From the NCBI RefSeq assembly GCF_001949145.1, contig NW_019091605.1:186026-228256 (forward strand): a stretch of 42,231 nucleotides of DNA. Reading direction: 5' to 3'. Under the pieces are notes generated by a model. It ran no database searches. It was not told the origin of the DNA and was given only the letters and a program-made list of their open reading frames with translations. This stretch comes from Acanthaster planci. Taxonomy: Eukaryota > Echinodermata > Asteroidea > Valvatida > Acanthasteridae. The position numbers were made by a program, and so were the translations under genes. This document shows, in pieces, positions 1 through 12,200 of the stretch. Position 1 is the first letter of the stretch. Every line of letters starts with the position of its first letter.

Positions 1-172
1 TTTGCATTGCTACTGATGTCTCACAACGTTCTGTTAAAAAAAAAAGCTCAAACCTAAAAGCCCATTGACAAAGCACGTTTTCAACAAAATCAAGTTCTCA
101 CTGCCAGCCTATTTCTTGTTGATACTCTTATAATGGGGACGGTGGTAAAGTCCGCCTTCTGCTTGGACTTAC
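1..172. other. Intron start, convertase gene
   Basis: Intron following exon 10 (minus strand); AT-rich, no feature seen. Confidence 0.6.
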
Positions 173-276
173 CTGGATATCCGGCGCCATTGAGGAACCA
201 ATCACTGTCCTCCAAACTGGCATTGTGGGACGTCAGTACAATCACATACTGCAAATCACGCCACGTCATGTTGGAA
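173..276 (-). CDS. PCSK5/6: Convertase exon 10: end of catalytic domain (last exon in window)
   Basis: 104 nt, phase 2 to 1; acceptor TTTTTTTTGCACCAG, donor GTAAGT. Encodes [15 protein letters not shown], then [18 protein letters not shown]. The family TWRD[MLV]QH motif is TWRDLQY here. NMT and NAS are potential N-glycosylation sites. The next exon (expected GFGLLDA-type wording) is not in the 172 bases left of this exon. Confidence 0.93.
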
Positions 277-3200
277 CTGGTGCAAAAAAAACACATGCAC
301 TTTAAAGAGGGTCATATTTTCATTTCGCACTTCGTAGTAGCATGAACTGCTCGGAAGAGATTTTCAACGGTTAGTGAATTCTTCTTTTGCTTTTGTACTG
401 GCAGTAAGCCGTACTTCATCAGCCGCTGGTAGGCTAAAAATAGAGAGGTGACACCATTGTGATCTGGCCATGGGCTCTTTTGAGGTGTACCTGCAACATG
501 TTTGTCTTTGTTCTGCTCATGACTATGGAAATGCTCATTGGTATAAAAACATAAAAGGCAGCAAAATGCCCTTACCAATAGTGCAACAAATATTGAAAAT
601 AAGGTTAACTGACACAAACAGGTGCACTTTGGAGGTTGGCAGTTCAACAATTCCATTGTTGCTACCCAAGTAAGACAGGCCATGGCCCACAGACAGCTTC
701 AAGACCAGGGCCCAATTTCACAGTGCTGCTTACCATTAAGACCTCCAAAGTGCAACTTTTCTGCTAACCACTGCACAAAAAAATGTACTTAATGGCCAGC
801 ATATTTCACAGTTGCTGTGCTTAGCACAAAAACTGCACGGGCGCACATGGAGAATTCCAGTGCTAAGTCACTGAGCTAAGCAAAGTTTCCCTCTAAGGTA
901 AGTGTGCCTTCCACTGTGCTTTAATAGCTTAAATTTGTGTGCTTAGCAATGCCGTGAAACTAGGCCCTGTGACTGTGACCTGCCTTGGGTTTTATAGTTT
1001 CATGCTGTTGGGCCAGTGCAGTGACATCAAGGCTAATACACACACATGATTCGAAGGCAAACATGTACACAAAACTGTGACGTCAGATGAAATATATGTG
1101 TTGCAAAGAGGCAAAACTTGAACACTTTTCAACTTGAGCAACTTTTATTGGGAAAACGTTTTGTGATGTTGAGTTTGCTTCGCTGTCACGTTAGGCACGA
1201 TGTAAAAAAGATTTCAATCAGCACGCGGTTAGCCACTACAGCACCCCACGGCGCATTTTTCTGAGTCACCTGTCCACCCTTTACATGTGGCGCAGCGCAG
1301 CGCCGAGACCAGTCTCCAGCTCATTAACTATCCCTATTGTGCGTTGGCTATTGTTATGTTAATGAGCAGCATGAATAGGGAATTTCCTCTCTCATACAAG
1401 GCTCGCCGCGGCGTGCCAATGTCCATTGTTAATTTCAGTCACAGAGCGAGTCCTATGGAAGTGAGCCCCGAGTTCCAAGCAAGGGATAGCGGGACTGGTA
1501 ACCAGAAAAGTGTCTGTGTCTTTGAAATTGAAGCAGATCAAAAGATCAGATTGAATTTCACGATCTGAGTACAGTCATTTCCGTACATCCAGGGCCCAAT
1601 TTCATGGCGCTGCTTACCGCAGAATTCCACACTTCCGATCTCCATTCTGCGCTAACCACGCTAGCTGAAAATTAATTCTGTGCTAACCCATTAAGCACAG
1701 AATCCTTGGTTGCAGGATGTACGCATTCCCAAAATTCCTCGCTAACCCGTGAAATACGTTCGCCGTGAGCACAGAATTTTCTGCTACAGTAAGTGCTGAT
1801 TTTTTGCTTGCGGTAAGCAGCGCCATGAAATTGGGCCCGGATCTGAAATTTATTCAGTCTGCTTTGAGCTCAAATAGACCTCAAATCCCAGTGCAATGTG
1901 GTTAGCAAAACTATTTCCAAAATATAAATTTTTAATTTGGACGGAGAATCGATGACATTAAGGACACTATTTCAAACAAGTATGCTACAGAGATTGACAA
2001 CTGACTGACAGTAAGGAATGTATATTTCTGCAAGGTTATGGGGCCAGTTGCGTTTTTTAGTAGCTGCATCTTTTGATAGACAAGGCTTGTCTCTGCATTT
2101 ATTTTATCTATAAACCTGGATCATGTGTGTTTATTTTTTTCCCGCCCCACCGCGCAACGATATCAGGCATGCAACCCAACAAAATATTCCTTCCTGAAAC
2201 AGCATTTATTTATACTTGGATAACGCGTGATTTAAATTTTTCAACCTGCCAAAAATATTAATCCTCCCCATCTCAGTATTTCTTTATCCAAACCTGGATC
2301 ACGCATGGGTTTTTTTTCCCTGCCCCACCATGTACTGATTATTTTTATTCCGCACATTCAATACAACAAATATATTAATCCTCCCCATCTCAGCATAAAT
2401 TTCTTTATCTAAACCTGGATCATGCATGGTTTTATTTTTCCCGCCCCACCGCGTACTGATTATTTTTATTCCGGGCATTTATTCTGCCAAACATATTAAC
2501 CCTCCTGGAAAATATTGAGTCTTGTGAAACATTTCTTGAGTCTGTGAAAATAATTTAAAAACGGGGATAATTGTGGGATGAGAAAATATTCCGAGCCCGG
2601 GGATAATTATTTTGAGTCCAATTAAAATATTGAGTCGGGCAACCAATATTTTGAATCTAGGAGAGAAATATTCTGAACTCCGGGAAAAATATTCTTCAGG
2701 CCAGGAAAACTATTCCGAGTCCTGAGAAAAAATTATTGGGAGTCTGGTGAAACATTTCTTTAAGTCCGAAAAAAAATATCTGTGGCCGGAATACAACTAA
2801 TGGGGAGGAGAGAATATACATGTTCAAGTATTGAGCTCTGTAAACATTCTTGAGTGCTGGTATAAAATATTCTGAATCTTGAAAAAGTATTCTGAGTCCA
2901 ATGAAAGCTCTCAGTCTTCAGGACAATATTGATATTCCGATGAAACATACATTCTGATGCAGGAAAAAATATCTGTGGGGCGGAAAGAAATATTCCGAGG
3001 GCTGAAAATTTGTTAAGATATTCCTGGGTCCAAGATATAATATTTTGAGTCTTTGGACAATACTCTGAGTAGGAGAAAAGCTATTCTGAGTTTCTGAAAG
3101 TGTGAGAAAACATTCCAAGGCTAGAAAGAAAATCGAGCACGGGAAAAATTCAGAGGCCGAGGAATTAATTTCAGCATGGCCAAAACTAATACCCAATGAA

Positions 3201-6200
3201 TATATATGAAATGTGCTTACTTGGCTTGGAGGGCGAGGGCACAGAGTCCAGCAGCCAGGGGAGCAGAGGCCGAGGTTCCTGTGTGTTCGTCCGTGCACCT
3301 CCCTTCCAAATCTGTTGTGATCTGTCACAGAGAAATACACACAAAGGTACTGGGGTGATATCTCTGGTTACATAGGGGTTTTAATTTGTCCTTTGCGTGA
3401 GGCTTAACGGGCCCAAGCAATAAAATTTCTCAAGCGGCACGTCGCCGAATGAAATTCTTCTCAATATTGCAGGAATGTGAAACATTATTTTTTTTAAATA
3501 ATCCCTGCATAAATCCTCGTCACCACTTCTTCTAATTGGAGAACAAACAGTCCTCTCATATCAACGTCCACCATTTCACAAAACAGATTCGTGTCCAAAG
3601 CACAGCCACTGCATGCGCGCACTGGTAGCAGGCCCACTGTGCAATGTTAGCCAGGTTCCCGTCTCCACATTTTTTCCCTTTTTCTTACTGGGAATGAAAT
3701 ACATGAATTTGGGGGCGGGAAACTGTCAAGTGAGATGAACAATCTATTCAACGGGTTCTACTGAGTAACACGAATAACTCAATGACACATGATCAACATC
3801 ACACCAATCAGATGATGCAGATAAGCGCAGGAATTGCATAAACAACAACTACCAGTAATCGTCAGTAAGGATCAACTTATCGTAGTTGTAACCGCCGATC
3901 AGATGTCTAACATTTTAATCTGAACATCAGCGATGTCCAACCCAATCTGATATTTTTTCCAACATTCACAGTGTCCTTGAAAATGTAGGCCTACTCCTAA
4001 TACCCCAAAAGTAGTGTATTCCCTTAAAAGCTTCAGTTTACACATGAATAGGATTAGTTTTTTGCCTTTATTGTCACCGTGTTGAGAGAACAAATTGAGT
4101 ACATTGATACCGATAGCACTCTGTTGTATTCACACCCAATTCACGCGGTGCACACATAGCTGGTTCACGTACAGTGAGCAGACTATCATCAGATTGGTTG
4201 CACACCTCTTGGTGCCATACGTGGTGTAGTTCCCTGGCTCTATTCATGGCACTCAATGGAAATGGTTCAAATGTATGCTGACTGCTCCGTGGGGCTGTGG
4301 TCTGTGTGTTGACTTGTTGCGGTACGGATCGCACGCAAATGTAATTTTCGTGGACACATTACGTGGGGACTTTTCAGGACAACGTTTTCCCCAGGATTTT
4401 CAAAGACCGTGAGAACCCCAAACTTGCACAATAACTCAAAACTGACCACTTTCTTCTCCTTTGAGCTGCCGCTGCTGTAGGTGGTGGCCAGCGTGGATGC
4501 ACATTCCTCCAGGTACCAGGGGGCTTGGCCTCTCTCTGACGTGCTGCTGACTGAGATGGTGTAGATGCTGTTGGTGTAACCGTCGCAGCCGCAGTCGTCC
4601 CTGGCCTGACCGCCGTTGCCCGACGCCCAGACAAAAATACTGCCCTTGCCATTTCGACCCTGTATGGCACAGCAGTTGTCAACAAAGAATGGTTGACTGA
4701 CCAACTGACTAAATTTACAAACTTTTGTCCTTTCTATGAAAATCGGAACATTCTAATTTTTTGCAGTCTGGAAACTCCACGATCAGAACAGTTCTGAATC
4801 TGGATGGTTGGCAGGTAGGTGACTGGCTAGCTGGCTGAATGACTGATCGGCAGATTCAGCCAACAATTAAAGCAAAACTGTGAACTTGCATAAATAATTA
4901 ACAGTACAAAAAAACTGAAACAAACAAGCAAACAATTACGAATGATTACAGTGGTTGGAGCACCTACAAACATTTTACAGCCTTTTGTGACAGTGTAACA
5001 TTCAGTTAAAAATTTAAATTAACAGTCTAGTAACTGTAATGGCCGACAGATTGGAATCACGGTTGTTTTAATTCACCCAATCATCCAGAATCCAAATGTT
5101 TCATTTTGAAATCAAATATTTGCAAAGAGAAATCAATGAAAGAAAAAAGGGTAAAATTCAATAATGTGGTTAAAGACCTGCATTCTAAAAGCACATTTCA
5201 AAGGTGTGATGAACAAACCTGGAGGCTGCTGAATACACATTCCCAACAAAGCAGCCAAAAAATAACTTTTTCCATCAAGTTTTCTCTTTTCACCTGCAAA
5301 AAAATGTCCCTTTTTGTTTCTGCCTCTGCGGAGACTAGGTACAACTGCAAAGTTGAATATTCAATCAACTGGCAAGTTGATATGTTAAAATATTCAATTA
5401 TTCACATTGACTCAGCCATACTCTGCGGCAGATACAATGCAAAATGAATACAAATAGTTGAAAGCATTACCGTGTTGATGCCCTCCTGAAAGGCCGCCTT
5501 TGCAAGACGTCCTGGTCCATCGACGGTCTCCCCATTATCTTCAGGTCCCCAACTGGCACTGTAGATGTCAATGTGATCACGATGTGCTGACAATGATGTA
5601 CCCTCCACCATGTCTGTTACGTCGCCATCGAGCATTCTTATCCCTGTATGTGTTGCAAATTATTGAAAGACTGTGCTATAATGTCTCTGTAAATATACTT
5701 TTTTACTCAATTGCTGGTTAAGGGTTTTCTGAAACATTAACATCACAAAATTCTGCACAGCTTACATTCACGAATTGAAGAAACAAGACAACTGGGCTCG
5801 AACTTCAGGAGTAAAAAACAGTTCAAAGACCTATCTGGGCCATTTCCCCACCTCTTAAGTTTTACACTGGTTGTCCTGTTTCAATCATTTCATCAGTTGG
5901 AGGTCTCGGAATCTCTACCCAATTAATGTGCCAGTTAGAAAAGAGCATCTGTCACTGACCAATGCAGCCCAGCAGGCAAGCATTTATCTCAACTACCATC
6001 AGCATGAAACAACGGAGGGCACTGGGTGGGATGCATGTCCATCGCAGGTCGTTCTACCCCACTTCACAACCGTCCCATTTATAACTCCTGGGCGGCGGGG
6101 GCAGGGTAAAATGGCTCGCCCAGGGACACAGTATCAGGGGTAAGATTTGAGAATACTGAAAACTGGGGGGGGGGTAAAGGAGGAATACGCCAATTAAGAT

Positions 6201-9200
6201 GTTGATCTGCCCGATGAAATCAGTGGTCGCAATATGTTTTCTTCCCCTTTGCCATTTCTTTGGCCACCTGACTCATGAGTCATGAAGATTTCCACAGATT
6301 TTTTAGGCCTTTATCTACAGAAAGATCTCCACCGCGATCAATTACTTTCTGAGCCATTTTAATCAATCAAAGAGCCAATCCATCAACCGCACGCGGGAAA
6401 ACAAATGGCACCTGAAAAGTTTTCTGCAAACAAAAAACAAAATGCTGTGTATTTTTCCACCCATGAACAGCTTCAATAAAATGCCCCGGTTACAGCAGAG
6501 TCACAAATAGCTTTAACGAGAAACCGTTCAAGCGTCATAAGTAACCCATCACCAATAACCCACCTCCAATACTTGCGTTGTAGGCCACTCCCACACCACA
6601 TATCTTGTTACCAGCCTCCATAGCTACCTCTCCAGCACATCTCGTACCATGTCTGGGGGAAAAAAAATATGTCAATGACTATATCACCAATATGACCAAG
6701 CTGTACTCTCTGCAGTACCTCTAAGAAAGCTCGTTGTAATATCGTCTCGGATCTGTACTGGACAGCCAAAAAGGACTACACGTACGTCCTGAGAAAAAAA
6801 GGAATTTCTTTGACAGGGAACAACATATTTCTTAGCCTATTAAACTGCAATGAGAGAGTGTCATCAAAACGTCTTCTATCAATCAAAAAGACCATTGGAA
6901 CATTATCGGTAAAAGTGGGAGGGCCAGAAAGATGTTCAGAATAATCATACAAAACAAATAACACTGCAAAGAGTGAAATGAGACACAAAAGCAAAACAAT
7001 GTGAATCAAAATAGAGACATACCACAGAGCATAAAGACAAGTAATGTAACTGGCTCGAAGGGCGTCCGTGTTGGAAAGTACTCAAATCACTCAAACGTCA
7101 ATAGTCAACCAACACCAGGGAATCCAACACCTTACACACGCACACCTCAATCAATGAACCTCAATCAACTTCCTTATAAATTCAACTCTCCTTCAAGACA
7201 CTCTAAGGTTTCCAAGTGCATGCGCAGCCTACCTGTTCGACTGGTCATAGTTAGCCCGTGGCATGGGGTCGCTGTCCATGGAATTGTAATCCCCGCTAGC
7301 AAATGGATCCTACAGGCAGAAGAAAAGAGAAATTGGGGGTTCCAAAAATGGCACCATAAACAGACTCTACCTGGGCTTTTGTCTATTCATTTGGGCATTG
7401 CGATTCTCCATTTTTGACATTATTACAAATGTTTGGCCAAAAAAGCTGCTATACAGAACAAGTTTTCGTGTAGGGCTGCCAACGAAGTGTTCCAGAGACT
7501 GCACTGAAAATATTCAACCAAGAAATGGCTAAGTAATTATGGTGTGGACGTGACAAAAACAAATGGTTAATTGCTGCTGCAAGTCGTTCATTAAAAGTGT
7601 GTAGTTGAATACATTATCATATTATCAAAACAAACTGGATAGGCCGACTGAATACTGTAGGTGCTTCCATACTTATTATTAAGATGAGCACAGAAATTGG
7701 TTGGAATGGAACTGACTGGAACCAGCAACCTCCACAGCGCTGACCCTGTGTAACCACTGGCACTAGGGAGCCCGGCACCAGGGAGCCTGGTACTGGAGAT
7801 GTGGGCTTTATACGCATGGCTGGTGTGTCCCAAATCAGACAAAAGGATTTGGGACTTGTAACAAAGGACCGGACTCGGAGCAAAAGCTCTTGGGTATTGC
7901 CAAAAATTTGTACAGGGTGCTGGCATTTTTTTGAAGTACATGTACATGTAATCCGTCATTGTTTCGAAACATTAGACCACTGTTTATGGCATTCAGTGCC
8001 TGTGGATTATCACCGGGACAAAAGTGCTCCAGCGATGAGCAACACAGTACCTCTGCACGCTAATCTGGCCGCACTTGTAAAAACACCACTGCCATTCCGT
8101 AACGCACTGAGCCAATTTTGGGAACAAAGGAAATTACACAACACCGCACAATTCTGGGGTCTCTTTACTGGGCGGCAGGCCCCGCTGCAATACCCGGGCG
8201 TCAATGGAGGTTGCCTGTTAGAGTAGCCACCAGACAGTCATTCGTGTGGGTGTAAGCATCCAGTAAATGAGGTTATGAATTTTTGAAGAATTTTGAAGAC
8301 GGAAAAATTATGGAAAATTGACCGGCAAGTCATCCCGTATGTGCAAACTCCACCCTGCAGGGAGTGGTCAATATTGACCCAGCGTTTGTCCGTGGTTTCT
8401 TCATTCCAAACCTCCTTCCAGTAGAATAAAATATTAATGTGGAAATTCGGACATTTTGAATCAGTTGAAACACCTCCGGCCATTTGCCACCTCTAACCTT
8501 TTTGGCTGGTGCAAAATCGTTCTCTATGGCGGTAGCCCAAGCGGACCGAGTAACTTACATAGTTCTTGGCCAGATCTGGGTGGGTGTAATCGATGCCATC
8601 GTCTAGTATGGTAACCACCACCCCTTTCCCGGTGTAGCCCATATCCCACGCTGCCTCCAAGTTCATGTTGGGTGCATTCTGGCGGTTCTGAAGAGACAAG
8701 ATTGTGCATCATGGATGACAGTCCCAAAAGTTCATCATCAGGTAGGGCTTTTCCGAATATCCGATCCATTAGCAAATATTTGAATATTATTTTCTGACTT
8801 TGAATATTCAAATACAAAATTCATAAAAAGAAGGGAGAATTTTCTTTTGGTTTAAATGAGAATAATTGCACTATGGGGGCTTGTTTCAAGCAGATTCACA
8901 TGAAAAGCAACAGATTCAAAAATGACAATTCAAAAAGTAAATTATGGTATATTCATTAAAAATTTTTTAAAAGGGATAGAAATTTACAACAGGACAAGAA
9001 GTATTGTTCGTTTCTAAATCTTGCTAAATCGTGGCTGGAGATACTCCTAGCTCTTTTTACAATCGTGTATGTTATTGCAACTGAGTTTGTATAAGGTTTG
9101 TTCAACAATCTGCCCGTCGGTATGGCCAAATATTTGGATATTTGATCAAATTGAAGGTTGAATATTCATATAGTGAATCATTCAAATTGACTCAGCCCTA

Positions 9201-12200
9201 TCATCTGGGCAAGGGTACAAACATAACCAATCTCGTCCCTGTCTTGGAGATGAGTTGTACAAGCCCCGCAGTCAGTGGTACCTGCTCTCATCCACGTTCT
9301 CGATCATTTAGGATACACCTATTTACCAGTACAAGTCAGGCATGTAACTTGGACTTTGTCACAAAACCCTTGAAATTCCAATCTTTACAAGACTTTGTAC
9401 AGTGTTTTTCAATTTCCAATGGCGTGAGTGTGAAGCGAAAAAACAGGAAATCAGCTGATCCGAGGAAAAGCTGCATGCCTGACAAGTAAAGCCGTAGGGT
9501 GCAGTTCAAAAGTGCCGGTACGCATAAGACTATGCTGCATACATGTACCTGCAGTGGCTGTAACCTGTCCCCACAGTGTTAATCATGTTCCTATGATACA
9601 TGTATGTACAGGTACTGATCACGTGCTATTCATGAGGAATGGTCTGCTGCCTGACTGCGCTTTTCACCAGCATTCATTTTAGCACGTGGAGTCAGGTATA
9701 AAAAACAGACTCGATTCTTCATGGTGTGATGTTCTGGAAAATGTAACTTTGGAATGGTAAATGTTAAAATCTAATCCAGGCAGTATGCAGCATCATAGGT
9801 GCACATGTAATTTTACATGTAGACTGTACACAATCAAATAGAATGTTTAAAAGGGAAAGTGGACAACATTCGCAGCAAACCTGCAGACAAGTAATGCACG
9901 TTGAAATTATAAACATGAAAAAAAAACCTGATATTCTTTTCCCATTCGGTTTCCTGCTTTATCAAACTTTTTGACAGTCAAATGAATCAAAATCCTCCCT
10001 CTTGATGCGCAGTGATGAATGCGAAATGTTGACTTGCTCACTGCTGCATTGTCTGGATTGGGGATTGACATAATAAATACATAATAGTCTTATATGCTCC
10101 CAAACATACCATGTACCACTGCCGATCATACTTGGGGTCGTTCCAATGAATGTCGCGTTTCACTCGCTTGCGGATCTTCTGCTGCTCAATCCACTTCACC
10201 TGAACAAGGACAATAGTAGAGATGGGATAGACTCAGTGTAAGCACTGTACATGTACATGTACGCATCCATGGCATTTATTAGGGCTGTGACAGCACCCTT
10301 AAATCAGCGATACCCAACCAAATATGGCAGGGATAGTCGAACCTAATTTATTAAGAGGTCCTTTGGACTAGACAAATTACTGTGTCATAAGAGGAACCTT
10401 GGTTTTATTAGGAATGCCAAAAATGCACAACAAAGGTTTGGGGCCTAAAACTTTCCTTGTTACAAGCAAAACGTTGTATTAAGAGTACTCTTATTAATGA
10501 GGTTCAACTGTAGGCCCCTACATGTATGGATAAGAAGTGATGGCTCTATCCCATTCAGAAATGCTCTCTCTTATAGATTGATTTTACAAATAAACTTTGG
10601 GTGCTTTAAAAAAAAAAACACATTTATTCGAGGGTGTGTCATTGAGTAATTTATTTCTGCGTGGAGACTGTAATGGAGCCTCGGGAAGGTAGAAATAATA
10701 GGAAGAGATCAAACTTGCATACACTGAAACCATATTTAACCAAACAATGGGTTGGGTTAAGTTTTACCTGAAAAAATAGTGGGAATACATTTTCGTCCCT
10801 TCGGGGACTCATCAGCCGCTTGATTCAAAAAGGAATAAAAAAGAGTGCAGGTATGGTGTAATGAGTTGAATGGCGCTCACTTGACAGAAAATTACATGTA
10901 ATTGCCGTCTCTCTGGGTATGATATTTCTGCACAATTGGTTTGAATGGATTTGTTAATTCAAAAGTGAAAGGAGAATGGTTCCATTTTTTGTTACAGTTT
11001 CATTATCATTATCCAAAATAAATGATATCGGCAAGTTGCAAATGACCTTTCTGAAACCAGTGCAACTCTTCCAAATTTCCACACTGGGTTACTGATATGA
11101 ATGAAACAAACATAACTTTCAAATGCAAGGAAAGTCTTCCTTGGAGACAAGGCTATGTGGTGACCACTCATGAGTTGGCACTGCTCACTTCCACTGATAA
11201 TTTGGGTTAATTTCACTCTGCCGTGTGTGAAAGGGTGGGCTTGAATGGTATTTCATGATGACCGAATAGTGGCGTAAGTTTTTTTCAATACCGAACAATA
11301 CCCAACTGATGATCCATAAATACCAAATTTCCAGCAAACTCAGTATGGAAACTGCAGTAATCTTGCTGTGTTTGTTTTGTTTGCAAAAACCCTATAAAGG
11401 AAAACAACCGTACCATATCGTCAGATTTCATTCCATTCTTGGTGGTTCGAATTATCAAGTGTTGTGTCTGCATTATCACTTACTCTCAATCAGAGGAGAG
11501 AAAAAACGTACAAGTATGCTTATTGTCCAGTTTGACTTGGAAACATGAAACTTATGCAGCGACCAACCCACTACCCAAAGCCTTTGAAGTTTTATTATCA
11601 CTAACCTGTTTGCAGTTTTGTTGTAGCTGTTAATGCCTGAATGAAAGTCCTAAACAATGTTATTACGGCGGTGTGTTTTGTCATTGTCATATCCTAAGAA
11701 CTTGAAGTTCTACCATTTCCATTTCAGTGTGCTGGAATATTGCATCATCCTTGCTTCAAATATTTAGCAACTTTAATCTTCAGTTTTTGTAATTCTATCA
11801 CACAAATAACATTTCTGTGAACATAAACAAATTGAAAAATGATAATACATGTACTTCTTAATTTCAGGGAATTTGCCACATTGACAGCAACCTCCAAGCT
11901 GGCTCACAGTTGTCTGCATTCTCAATGAATATTGACTTATCGCAAGCAATTTCTAAAATCTATACTCTCACTAACAATGTAAGTCACTGACACTGATCCA
12001 GTGATCTGGGAATGTTGATAACCCTGAACTAGATGTACAAATGTACATGTATCATTAACGGGTTGTACGGCTTTGAATGAAAAACTGACAAGTTCATTTG
12101 AAGTTTTAAACAGTGCAATGAGCTTAAAGAGCATGCTCGGTTTGTCTTCATGTACATGTACACATGTATATGACCCGCTACGTGAAAACGAGTCATGACA

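Larger units (their letters stand above)
277..3220. other. Convertase intron 9, repeat-filled
   Basis: Holds two inverted-repeat elements (706-969 and 1590-1840), a tandem repeat (about 2103-2510) and a degenerate short-period repeat (about 2510-3160). Open frames here show no protein similarity that I recognise. Confidence 0.7.
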
